From Haberlea rhodopensis (taxonomy: Eukaryota > Streptophyta > Magnoliopsida > Lamiales > Gesneriaceae), in NCBI GenBank assembly GCA_907163345.1, contig CAJQUN010000004.1, positions 12,615,235 through 12,679,234 on the forward strand: 64,000 nucleotides of DNA, written 5' to 3'. Below the pieces are notes generated by a model. That model worked only from the letters and a program-made list of their open reading frames with translations. It was not told where the DNA came from and ran no database searches. Positions 33,624 through 44,243 of the stretch are shown here, piece by piece; positions within the stretch are counted from its first letter, which is position 1; each line of letters starts with the position of its first letter. The position numbers and the translations under genes were made by a program.

Positions 33624-34172
33624 GTGATAATTAAACACCATATTAAGATCGGGCCCTCACATTATGGCCTTCCCATTATCTCGCCTTCCTTTATGATGAT
33701 ACTGTGCGAATGGTCAACGAAAATGGGAGGTGGATTCAGAGTGCTCTTTTTTCTTTCATCTTTCTATTTCAAGGGTATTGCGATGGTTTTTCCTGGTTCT
33801 TCCCCGGCGCATTCTCCTCCTCCATGGCGGGTGAAGGGCCTCAAGGACTCTAGGGTTTGTGCTCGCGACGGCTTAGGGTCTGCGCCTCAATTTTTGCAGA
33901 CGGTGGAGGCAGCGGCTTCTCGGGGCTCCTCTCCTTCTCCTTTAGGGTTTGCAGTGCTCACTGGCGATCATCTTCGACGCACCTTCGACTTAACCTCTGG
34001 TGATGATGGTGCGGTTTTTTCAGATCTTTGTTCAGCTACGACGGAGGGTTGGTTTGGGGTTTCTTTTTCTTGGGCGGTTTTGTCGGCGGCAACTGCATTG
34101 TCTCGGCGGGTGGTGTTTGTTGTTGTTGAGATTTGTGGAGTTTGTGGAGAAATGGAGTGGTCTGGAGCATGA
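33624..34172 (+). other. Unrecognised GC-rich open frame (182 codons), interrupted by a MITE
   Basis: The frame is open for 182 codons. The plausible part starts at the second methionine near 33783 (MVFPGSSPAHSPPPW), where GC content rises sharply. I recognise no domain. A 214-bp hAT-type element is inserted at 34168, four codons before the stop, so the stop at 34170-34172 belongs to the element. It could be a captured gene fragment or chance. Confidence 0.25.
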
Positions 34173-34381
34173 GCCATAAATTATACAACGGGGGCAAAAA
34201 AAAAATTCTCAAACATTTAGGTCAAAGAATTTTTTAAGTGTTCAAAAAACAAATTAAGAGGGCAAACTAAATTTTTTTGGAGGTAAAAATGCAAAAAAAA
34301 AAAAAATTGAGTAAAAAAAATTTTTTTTTTTTGGCAAGGGGGATACTTGTCCCCCATTGCCTATGAGTGGCTCTGCCACTG
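34168..34381. mobile_element. 214-bp non-autonomous hAT element
   Basis: The right end GAGTGGCTCTGCCACTG is a hAT-type terminus. The left end CATGAGCCATAAAT is a shortened version of its reverse complement. An 8-bp direct duplication GTCTGGAG flanks it (34160-34167 and 34382-34389). The body is A-rich with GGGGGCAA/TTGTCCCCC inverted subterminal stretches. Confidence 0.8.
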
Positions 34382-34452
34382 GTCTGGAGCATAACTGGAC
34401 TGATTTAGTTTGGGGTTTTGTTCAGGTGATGACTTTATGAGGTGGTGCACAT

Positions 34453-34584
34453 GAAAATCGACGTGCTCCGGTAGATTGTGCATGATAAAACTCGCCAAAA
34501 ACCCTACGTGCACGTAAAGAAAATCGACGTGCTCCGGTAGATTGTGCATGATAAAACTCGCGAAAAACCCTACGTGCACGTAAA
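34453..34584. repeat. 66-bp tandem duplication
   Basis: Two adjacent 66-bp copies start at 34453 and 34519, differing at only a few bases. Each contains GACGTGCTCCGGTAGATTG and a palindromic ACGTGCACGT. Confidence 0.9.
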
Positions 34585-34587
34585 AAC

Positions 34588-34850
34588 ATTTCGATATGTT
34601 GTATGTAATTATATAAGGTTATTTTTGTCATTTCAAAATTGACTTAAAAGCAATTTTTTTTGGAAAACTTAGACCAAAAAATGTTTTTTCAAATGACACC
34701 GACTGAATTTCTCTCTATATTTTATCTTTTAATGGGCTACTAAATGTACACCTCCTTTATTTTAGAAGAATATATATTTTTAATTATAAATAAATTTAAT
34801 AATTATTGATATTATTATTTAAAAAGACATGCCTGAAACCCAATCAATCT
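34588..34850. repeat. Repeat block R2, copy 1
   Basis: This block matches 35728-35990 (for example CAAATGACACCG then CTGAATTTCTCTCTATATTT). It is followed without a break by the 3' flank of the DEFL pseudogene. Confidence 0.8.
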
Positions 34851-35224
34851 CATAAAATATCCTTTTGATTTGTCATAGTCCCATAGTTTGCTATGTTATG
34901 ATTTTGAGTATAATCATAACGAAAATTCTGGTATTAACTCAGGGACAGTGTCTTGGTTAGATCCATCATCGATTACTAATTGATATGGAATATTTCACAC
35001 CAATGACGATAATGTCACTAAGGGCAGTACTTGGTGGTACCATTAGGAATAGATCAACCATTGATTTCTAATTGATATAGATGATGATGTCTCTAAGAAA
35101 AATACCTGACAGTACCATTGGGGGCAACATCAAAGTAACCGATAATATTGTTTAGAGTCTCTAAGCATTCATTTATTTGAGAAAATTTATATCATTAGCA
35201 GCAAGATTTTCAATACTAGACAAA

Positions 35225-35398
35225 TTAAACGTGAAATTTAGTACAATCTGGTGCTCTAAATTCGCAGGCACACATAAATTCTGCACCAATCCATGGCAAG
35301 ACGCAGCCCGCGTTCGAGTCGTTTCCGCACAGCCTCTTGCAGTTGCGTTCGCAAACGATGAATGATAAATTCTCGCATGGATATTCAGGCAACACTTT
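35225..35398 (-). pseudogene. Truncated defensin-like (DEFL) pseudogene
   Basis: This is a near-identical copy of the 3' part of exon 2 of the DEFL gene at 44244-45178. It keeps the cysteine framework from the second to the ninth cysteine. Homology stops at 35398 within the KVLPEYPC region, so the first exon, signal peptide and first cysteine are missing. An 18-base deletion at the other end removes the last cysteine codon and original stop; a TAA at 35225-35227 follows. The 3' flank (34851-35224) is also shared with 43822-44243, with small deletions. Confidence 0.85.
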
Positions 35399-35417
35399 AT
35401 TTAATAAATTTTAGTTA

Positions 35418-35725
35418 AATTGCTCCTTGATTGACCAATGCATAAAATATTGTGCAAATGAAATAGTGTGGATGAATCTTCTTGCTTACGTAATTTTATT
35501 ATTATCTGAATGACGCTACAGTTCGAAAATAAAAAAATTCAATGTAAGAGTTTTCATTTTATTTAGAGAAAATTACAAAATGATACCAATTACAAAATCA
35601 TTATTCAACTAACTCTGTAAAAAAAAAATGTTCCTTATATGAATCAACTTTTTAATAAATTTTAGTTAAATAGATCCAATTTCTAAACATTTAGTCTATT
35701 AATACTTTATTTTTTCTAAAATACC
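35418..35725. repeat. Repeat block R1, copy 2
   Basis: Second copy of the block at 32868-33185. It begins about 20 bp after the truncation point of the DEFL pseudogene, which marks the junction of the tandem duplication. Confidence 0.8.
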
Positions 35726-35727
35726 TT

Positions 35728-35990
35728 CGATGCGTTGTACGTAATTATATAAGGTTATTTTTGTCATTTCAAAATGAAAATTGACTTAAAAGCAAATTTT
35801 TTTGGAAGACTTAGATCGAAAAATGTTTTTTCAAATGACACCGGCTGAATTTCTCTCTATATTTTATCGTTTAATGGGCTACCAAATGTACACCCCTTTA
35901 TTTTAGAAGAATATATATTTTTAATTATAAATAAATTTAATAATTATTGATATAATTATTTAAAAAGACATGCCTGAAACCCAATCAATC
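35728..35990. repeat. Repeat block R2, copy 2
   Basis: Second copy of 34588-34850, directly adjacent to R1 copy 2. After it the copies diverge. Confidence 0.8.
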
Positions 35991-36588
35991 TTTTTTTTAA
36001 CTATTTAATTATTTTTAGAAAAATGTTAATCGTTGAAAATGGTTAAGATCAAATAATGTATTATATTAGAGATATGTAGAGGGGGATATGAAGTTTTACA
36101 GTATGGATAGAGATAGAGAAATATATCAAAAATGTTATATCATGACTCGGACATCCATTTCAAATGCATATCCTAGTTTTTGAGCAGTAGGGTTATGAAA
36201 ATCCAGAGAAGCGACTGACATATTGTATGTGTCAATTGCCATTTAGCTAGTAAGCTCGTCTATATTGAGGTTCCACAACTACAAGCAATATTTGTTCTTG
36301 TCCATTTACTTAAAATGATCAAAAATAATTTTCAAGGATTATAATACTTAACAACATAGTTTAGATAGTTAAATATATAAATATCCACTATATATGAAAT
36401 ATTAGTATAATTACAACACAATCGTAAATATTAGTTTGTTAAATAAGATTCGAATTTGTCAAATCTTACAATCATTAAACATCAAACATAGAGATTTGAG
36501 CCCATTTGAAAATGCCATAATCTTATTATTGAATTCTTATTTTACTATGTCACAATCTTATCATAATATCATTTTGATATGCTATATA
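35991..36588. other. AT-rich sequence without genes
   Basis: No coding frame or RNA gene is visible. It ends with ATATA (36584-36588), the left target-site duplication of the copia element. Confidence 0.6.
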
Positions 36589-36916
36589 TGTTAGTGATTT
36601 CTTTATGATCTAACCACTTTGTTAGATCAAATGTGGAATAAAATGGATTAGTAGTATACCTCCAGCCATTGATCTTATTGCTTTAGTTTATTAGGTCTTC
36701 TAAACCTTCACAATCTCCCTTAGATGGTGTATATGGTACTAAAATGAGATTGTTGGCTTAGGGACCCAAATACATGGTATTTATAGGCTCCAACAATCAT
36801 AGAGCATATCCATATGTTATGACATTGTAAGATGAAGTGAAGTAAATTTAAGGTGGAATTAAATGGACCATTAAATGAACCACTAAATGAACCATTAATC
36901 TAAGTGGTTACTAACA
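36589..36916 (-). repeat. 3' LTR of the copia element
   Basis: This copy ends CTAACA on the minus strand. It differs from the other LTR at only a few positions. Confidence 0.95.
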
Positions 36917-37193
36917 TTCTCCCACTTGGTCCATATACTTCATCATTCACCACAGTAAGAAACAAAAATACATGAATCATGGCGATAGGTTCTCTAAATA
37001 CGAGTAGTATCTTCCATGTATCACAATGCATCATGTCTCTCACATACTAGCACATATGACTTAATGAATAAACCATATGTTTATTCAAGGTCCAAACATC
37101 AATGATATTTCTCAAAATAAATGTGTACACAAGTCAAAATATGAGACAATATCACAAACAGAGTTTCACAAATATTCGTTCTTACAACGAAAA
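36917..37193 (-). other. Copia 3' untranslated region
   Basis: Non-coding stretch between the RNase H stop and the 3' LTR, ending in the polypurine tract. Confidence 0.7.
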
Positions 37194-38649
37194 TTACATA
37201 AAGGAACCAAGTCCCATTCTTTCTACATGATCCTTAAATTTTAGTGGTGGCATGCCTTTTGTCAAAGGATCAGCAATCATTAATTCGGTACTAACGTGTT
37301 CAATAACCACTGTTTTATCTTTAACACGTTCTCTTATGGCAAGATACTTGATGTCGATGTGCTTGCTTCGACTGCCACTTTTATTATTCTTAGCCATAAA
37401 AACTGCAGCCGAATTATCACAATACATTTTCAAAGGCCTAGAGATCGAATCAACGACTCTAAGTCCAGAAATGAAACTCTTCATCCATACACCATGTGAT
37501 GTAGCCTCAAAACAAGATACGAACTCTGCTTCCATAGTGGAAGTAGCAGTCAATGTCTGCTTTGCGCTTCTCCAAGATACAGCTCCACCAGCAACATAAA
37601 AATGTATCCTGATGTTGATTTCCGTGAATCAACACAGCCAGCGAAGTCCGAATCAGAGTAGCCATTCACTTCCATATTATCGGTCCGTCTATACATAAGC
37701 ATGTAATCTTTGGTCCCCTTAAGGTACCTCATTACTTTCTTTGCAGCTCTCCAGTGGTCCATACATGGATTACTCTGATATCTTCCTAACATCCCAACAA
37801 TAAATGCAATGTCAGGTCTTGTGCAGACCTGAGCATACATTAGGCTTCCAACGGCAGAAGCATAAGGAATGTTCTTCATTTGTTCCCTCTCAAAATCATT
37901 TTTCGGGCACTGGTTCAAGTTGAAATTGTCACCCTTCACAATGGGAGCTATACTTGGTGACCAATCTTTCATCCGAAATCTCTCTAAACTTTGTTGATAT
38001 AGGTCTCTTGGGATAGGCCCAGAATTCCTTGAATTCTGTCTCTATGTATCTTAATGCCTATGACATAAAAAGCATCACCCATATCTTTCATATCAAAGTT
38101 GTTAGAGAGAAATTGTTCCACCTCATGTAGCAAACCCTTATCATTGGTTGCAAGTAAAATGTCATCCACATACAGAATAAGGAAACAAATCTTACTCCCA
38201 CTGACCTTCTGGTATATACATTGATCCATAATGTTCTCTACAAATCCAAATGAAGAGATAACATCATGAAATTTCAAATACCACTGACGGGAAGCTTGTT
38301 TCAATCCATATATAGATTTCTTGAGCTTGCACACCAACTGCTCACTACTACTAGAGGAAAACCCTTCTGGTTGTTTCATGTAAACCTCTTCCTCTAGATC
38401 TCCATTTAGAAAAGCTGTTTTCACATCCATTTGTTGCAACTCCAAATCGAAATGTGCAACTAATGCCATGATGATACGAAGTGAATCTTTCTTTGATATA
38501 GGAGAGAAGGTCTCCTTGTAGTCGATTCCTTCCTTTTGAGTAAATCCTTTAGCGACAAGTCTTGCTTTATATCTTTCAATGTTGCCTTTTGAGTCTTTCT
38601 TTGTTTTATAGACCCATTTACATCCTATGGCTTTTACACCATCAGGCAA
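37194..38649 (-). pseudogene. Copia pol: reverse transcriptase and RNase H, frameshifted
   Basis: The RT part (38649-37984) has WVYKTKKD, the MDVKTAFLNGDLEEEVYM block and the catalytic YVDD at 38161-38172. A frameshift near 37980 breaks the frame after ETYINKV. The next part (37972-37550) has LMYAQVCTRPDI and the RNase H start DSDFAGCVDSRKSTSGY. A second frameshift lies near 37590. The end (37553-37194) has TATSTMEAEFVSC and DNSAAV and closes with MGLGSFM. No enzyme can be made from this copy. Confidence 0.9.
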
Positions 38650-38661
38650 CTCAACAAGATT

Positions 38662-40512
38662 TCAGACTCCATTAGATGCCATAGAATTCAACTCATCTTT
38701 CATGGCATCATACCATAAACTTGATTCTTTACAACTCATGGCTTGTGAAAACGTTTCAGGATCATTTTCGGCTCCAACATTATAGTTCGCTTCTTGTAAA
38801 TACACAACATAATCACTAGGTATTGCTAATTTCCTTACTCTAGCAGATCTCCTTAATGTTGTATCAACATTTTCCTCAGGGTCATGTTGTTCAACTGGAT
38901 GTTCAATAATTTCTGGCAATTCTTGAACATCTTGATCTATTGGAATATTATCAGCAGCTTGTGGAACTTCAATGATTGGTTGTCCAACACCCGTTTGAAC
39001 TTGAGGAGTGTTGCGAATGATAATCAATCTATCACTTGGAGTGGAAGTTTGAGCGTCAATATGATTTCTTTCAGAAACAATGTCCTGAAATCGATCGCTC
39101 CCACTGATCAAGTCATTCTCAAGAAACTTCGCATTTCTTGATTCCACAATCCTAGTGCTATGAGATGGACAATAGAATCTATAACCCTTTGACCTTTCGG
39201 CATATCCAATGAAATATCCACTAATGGTCCCTGGGTCTAGTTTCTTCTCTTGTAGGTTATAAACTCTTACTTCAGACGTGCATCCCCAAACACGTATATG
39301 TCGCAAACTTGGTTTCCAACCTTTGAATAATTCAAATGGTGTCTTTGGGACAGCCTTAGTTGGAACTCGGTTTAATATATACACTGCCGTTTTAAGAGCA
39401 TCAGTCCACAATGATTCAGGAAGCTTGGAGTTACTTCGCATACTCCTCACCATGTCCATTAAAGTTCGGTTTCTTCTTTCTGCTACACCATTTTGGTCCG
39501 GAGAACCAGGCATAGTGTATTGATCAACTATCCCATGCTCTCGAAGAAACTTCGCAAATGGACCAGGTGCTTGTCCATCCTCAGTGTATCTACCATAATA
39601 TTCTCCACCTCTATCCGTTCTCACGATCTTAATTGGTTTTTCGCATTGTTTCTCTACTTCGACCTTAAAAACTTTAAAGGCGTCTAGTGCTTCGTTCTTG
39701 TTATGAAGCAAGTAGATATATATATATCATGAATAATCATCAATGAAAGAGATGAAATATCTCGGACCATGCGAGTCCGTTACTGGACTACAAATATCTG
39801 AATGTATGATCTCTAATATGTATGTACTCCTCTTAGCACCTTTCTTGGACTTGTTGGTCTGCTTTCCTTTAATGCAGTCCACACAAGTACTGAAATCAGT
39901 AAAATCCAAGGTACTAAGTACTCCATCATTCACTAATCTCTTAATCCTATCTATGGAGATATGACCCAATCTCCGGTGCCACAAAATTGAGGAATCCTCA
40001 TTCATAACACATCGTTTTATACCAGTGTAAACATGCATAGTATCATAAGTAGCATTATTTTGTAAATCAATAGAGAAAAGCCCATCAGACAATGTACCAT
40101 TCCCAACAAGATCAGATTTATAATATAAACTGAAAGATGTTTTTGAAAACTTAAAGGAATAACCAAACGGTACAAGTCTTGAAACTGAAATTAAATTCCT
40201 AGAAAAACTAGGAATATAAAATGTTTTTTCTAAATTCAAAATAAAACCATTGTTTAGAACTAGACTGCATGTTCCAACAGCTTCCACATGTGAGCGCATC
40301 TTATTTCCTGAATAAATGCATTGCTCACTTTCCACTGGTTTCCTTAGGTTTCGCATACCCTGCAAGGTATTCGAAAAATGGATTGTAGAACCAGAATCAA
40401 TCCACCATGTGTTATAAATAACATCAACCACATTAGATTCATAACAGACAAATGAGATTGGTTTACCTTTTGTCTCAAGCCATTTCTTGAATTTGGTGCA
40501 ATCTTTCTTCAT
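38662..40512 (-). pseudogene. Copia pol: protease, integrase and linker, broken by two TGA stops
   Basis: The minus strand carries the protease motif WWIDSGSTIHFS, the GAG-pre-integrase HHCC region (LWHRRLGHIS..CVDCIKGKQ) and the integrase core with HSDICSPV, TDRGGEYY and GSPDQNGVAERRNRT. A TGA at 39727-39729 interrupts the integrase after FIDDYS, where related elements have arginine (CGA). A second TGA at 38662-38664 follows SNGV, where tryptophan (TGG) is usual. Both fit single C-to-T or G-to-A transitions. Confidence 0.9.
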
Positions 40513-40563
40513 GTGTCCCTTCTTTTTACAGAAGAAATACTTAGATTCCTTTTTGATTCCATC

Positions 40564-41250
40564 TTAGGGCGGTATTCTACCTTTCCCTTTCCATTTGGCT
40601 TGGTTTATGTCCTTTCTTTCCGTTGCCATAAACACACTTTCAATCTTTTCCATGGTCAATCTTCCCTCCTCTTGAACACACATGGTCATAAGTTCATTAA
40701 TTGACCATTTATCCTTATGTGTGTTGTAGGATATCTTAAAGGGTCCATATTGACTTGGAAGAGTGTTCAAAATATAATGCACAAGGAAAGATTCAGACAT
40801 CTCAACCTCAAGAGTCTTTAGTTGAGCCGCAATGTCCCTCATTTGCATGATATGCTCACGCACACCTTTCACAGTAGTGATCCTCATGGATGAAAATTTC
40901 ATAATTAGGGTGCTGGCTAGTGCTTTATTTGAAGTCTCAAACTGCTCATCTATAGCCTTCAGTAGAGCCTTGACATTTTTATGTTCTTCGACGGAACCTC
41001 GAATACCAGCAGAGATTTTAGTCTTTATGAACATTACGCAGAGACGATTAGATCGCTCCCATTTTTCATAAAGATCAACCTCATCAGAAATGCTGATTTC
41101 ATTGATCGGAGGTGGTTCATCTTTCCTTATGGCATAATCAATGTCCATCCACCCTAAATGAAGAAGAATTCTCTCCTTCCAAACTTTATAGTTATCACCC
41201 TTTAGTTCGGGAATATCACACTAAACATCAGAGAAATTCACAGATTGCAT
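40564..41250 (-). pseudogene. Copia gag (UBN2-type), with premature stops
   Basis: The minus strand encodes a gag protein. From the ATG near 41250 a stop appears after nine codons (SVNFSDV then TAG); the frame then runs on through LKGDNYKVWKERILLHLGW and the 194 codons ending at 40564. Its end, GRIPP followed by TAA, is where I would expect a CAA codon leading into the nucleocapsid. The zinc knuckle just after (YFFCKKKGHMKKDC) has tyrosine where the first cysteine is expected. Gag is therefore non-functional. Confidence 0.85.
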
Positions 41251-41591
41251 AACTGCATAAAAATCATCTTACATGCTTAGAATCCAAAATTTGAGGCTAA
41301 TTAACATAATTCATATTTTACCAATGTAAAATCATGCTTAAAAATATATGAATCTAGTGACGTAAAACTTGCCTGTGGGCTAAGGTCTTACTCAATTAGA
41401 TTCATAATAACTATATGATAAAACTATCAAATTATGTTCATTTTTCTAATCCCTGTGGGTAAATAGAAAATATAATTTGATATTCTATCCTAATTAATCA
41501 TACAAATATAATAAAAATTCCTGTGGGAAAATCTATTATATTAAATATGATAAATTACAAGTAATGTTATAATGCGATCCCAAAATACTTA

Positions 41592-42817
41592 GGCTGCGTT
41601 CGGTATACATGATTATGCGTGATTAGGGTGTGAAAATTCTTTTATCCAATGTTTGTCTCACGGTTTGAAAAAGCACCATTTTCCCGAGGGCCCGTTCTTA
41701 TTCACTATTCACGCAAGAAAATACATCCTACATGGGGTGCCTGATTATGAATACAAACCCGCACAGTGAATCTGACAACAAAATAATTTTACGATTTTGC
41801 CCAGTCTCAGTGCACGTTTTTCCACAGTAAATATTATATCCCCGCCCAAAATATAACTCACATGATGCTCTGCCATTTACTTGGAGCTTTTATAAAAAAT
41901 TCAGTACTCTCTCAAAAATTGATATCAATAATTTATATAATGAAGGAAAATCTTAAATTTAATTTAGTTTAACTTAATTGAATTTAATTAATTGTTTAAA
42001 TTAATTAAATTGATTTCAATAATTTATATAATGACAATATTGTTATGTATCGACTTAAAAAATACAGTACAAATATTTAATTTATTATATCAATAAATTA
42101 AATATATTAATAAATAAATACTGGATATTTTTGAACATGTGTATGGTGTATAAGTGGTGAACGAACACTGGATACTTAATCATTTTGTACATGCGTATGT
42201 GTATCTCCAGTATGTATATTGAAGCAACTTTTGTAGTATAGTTTATATTGAAGCAAGTTTTGTAGTACATTAAAGCCAAAATGTGTTTCTTTGATGGAAG
42301 ATTATTTGGCTAATTGTAATTGTGTTCTAGAAATGTATGGAAGACTTGAAATTGCAAGTATGTATTGACTTGAAATTGCATGTCCATGATTTATGTATTG
42401 ACATCAAAATGAAAGTATATGTTTCGTATACGAGCTACGAATACCAATTTTTGGTTCCTATTTCATGTAAAAGTTCGGTGTAAAACGTATTCGAGTGTAT
42501 TATGATTAATAATAATTAGAACATTTAATTAATAATTAAATTACATAAATAAAATTAATTTTGATTAATTTAAATTTAATTGAAATAAAATACTAAAAAA
42601 AAGTGCAAAACCTATTCGAGGGTATTTTTGTCATTTCACGGATAAAATTAATCTATATCACATAATTATCAAGTACACCAAACATAATATTATTTATCAT
42701 ACTTTGTTAATCATACGAACCAAACACGATATAACTTATCAATTAGTTTACTTATCAACCAATTATCCACTTTTTAATCTATCCATCACTTATCCTACCC
42801 TCGAACCAAGCGCACCC
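41592..42817. mobile_element. PIF/Harbinger-like (Tourist-type) element inside the copia leader
   Basis: The ends are GGCTGCGTTCGGTATAC and, read in reverse, GGGTGCGCTTGGTTCGA. TTA lies directly on both sides (41589-41591, 42818-42820). A 3-bp TTA duplication with GG-starting termini is the mark of PIF/Harbinger elements. It is 1226 bp, very AT-rich and has no transposase, so it is non-autonomous. Confidence 0.75.
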
Positions 42818-42820
42818 TTA

Positions 42821-43474
42821 TATAATTTTGCATAATTAAAGATGCTGTGGCTATTCCTTAATTAATTAAAATTATATAGATCACACAACATTAATCCACA
42901 AAAATGTGTTCATATATATTGCACAAAACCATAAGCAATATGAACATATAATTTGTTGTACTAAATTATTTAATTTAATATTGCATGTATAATAAAATAA
43001 TAAAAACTATACATACAAAACAACAAAATAAATAATTTTAGCACATAAACTAAACTAATGTTATAAGATAACTCTAATTATAACATTAATTAACAAATGT
43101 TAAACATGTTGTTAACATAAATTATCGATTAACATAAATTATCGATACTGCTAGCCTTCCTTCAAACTAATTAAATTTTCCTTTTAATATGAAAATTTCT
43201 AATTGTGTTTAAAGGAAGCATCGTGTCTTCTGCAAAATAATAACCTTTTGTCCATGTCATTCCAAATTACATGTACAGAAGCCTACAATTACATTTAATT
43301 TTCTTATGCTAGCAAAGAAATTTTATTCAAAAAAATGAAATTGTGTCCTTTCTGGAAAGATTACCCTTATTCTGAAAGTGGGTAAACTTTGCATTTTTTT
43401 GACATCACACCTTTTAATTTTTCTCACTACAGAGAACCGAAAATAGAAATATATCAAGGCAGAGGCATAACATT
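42821..43474 (-). other. Copia 5' leader, non-coding
   Basis: AT-rich leader between the primer-binding site and the DNA element. The leader resumes at 41251-41588. No coding sense was found. Confidence 0.6.
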
Positions 43475-43486
43475 GCTCTGATACCA
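43475..43486 (-). other. Copia primer-binding site
   Basis: The minus strand reads TGGTATCAGAGC two bases inside the 5' LTR, complementary to initiator tRNA-Met. Confidence 0.9.
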
Positions 43487-43488
43487 AC

Positions 43489-43816
43489 AGTTAGTGATTT
43501 CTTTATGATCTAACCACTTTGTTAGATCAAATGCGGAATAAAATGGATTAGTAGTATACCTCCAGCCATTGATCTTCTTGCTTTAGTTTATTAGGTCTTC
43601 TAAACCTTCACAATCTCCCTTAGACGGTGTATATGGTACTAAAATGAGATTGTTGGCTTATGGACCCAAATACATGGTATTTATAGGCTCCAACCATCAT
43701 AGAACATATCCATATGTTATGACATTGTAAGATGAAGTGAAGTAAATTTAAGGTGGAATTAAATGGACCATTAAATGAACCACTAAATGAACCATTAATC
43801 TAAGTGGTTACTAACA
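43489..43816 (-). repeat. 5' LTR of the copia element
   Basis: It has the same length as the 3' LTR. Its inner terminal base has changed, so the minus strand reads CTAACT instead of CTAACA. Confidence 0.95.
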
Positions 43817-44243
43817 ATATAATCTCATAAAATATCCTTTTGATTTGTCATAGTCCCATAGTTTGCTATGTTATGATTTTGAGTATAATCATAACGAAAA
43901 TTCTGGTATTAACTCATGGACAGTGTCTTGGTTAGATCCATCATCGATTACTAATTGATGTGGAATATTTCACACCAATGACGGTAATGTCACTAAGGGC
44001 AGTACTTGGTGGTACCATTAGGAATAGATCAACCATTGATTTCTAATTGATATAAATATTTCCCATGAAGTATTCAACATCGATAATGATGATGCCCCTA
44101 AGAAAAATACCTGACAGTACCATTAGGGGCAATATCAAAGTAACCGATAATATTGTTTAGAGTCTCTAAGCATTCACTTATTTGAGAAAATTTATATCAT
44201 TAGCAGCAAGATTTTCAATACTAGACAAATTAAAGAAGGCTCA

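Larger units (their letters stand above)
33186..34587. other. 1.4-kb segment present in only one of the duplicated blocks
   Basis: Repeat blocks R1 and R2 flank this segment here but lie side by side at 35725-35728. It contains a GC-rich part (33780-34160) unlike the AT-rich surroundings, a 214-bp hAT element and a 66-bp tandem duplication. I found no clear terminal inverted repeats or duplication for the whole segment, so insertion here or deletion in the other copy are both possible. Confidence 0.55.
36589..43816 (-). mobile_element. Ty1/copia retrotransposon (TNT1-like), decayed
   Basis: Two 328-bp LTRs (36589-36916 and 43489-43816) bound a 7228-bp element on the minus strand. A 5-bp ATATA duplication flanks it (36584-36588, 43817-43821). 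A tRNA-Met primer site lies inside the right (5') LTR and a purine tract (AAGTGGGAGAA, minus) adjoins the left LTR. The domain order gag, protease, integrase, RT, RNase H is that of Ty1/copia. The gag-pol frame is broken by at least four stops and two frameshifts. A 1.2-kb DNA element sits in its leader. Confidence 0.95.

Noticed and set aside
38884..39964. Plus-strand frames of 64-85 codons
   Set aside because: They are antisense shadows of copia pol.
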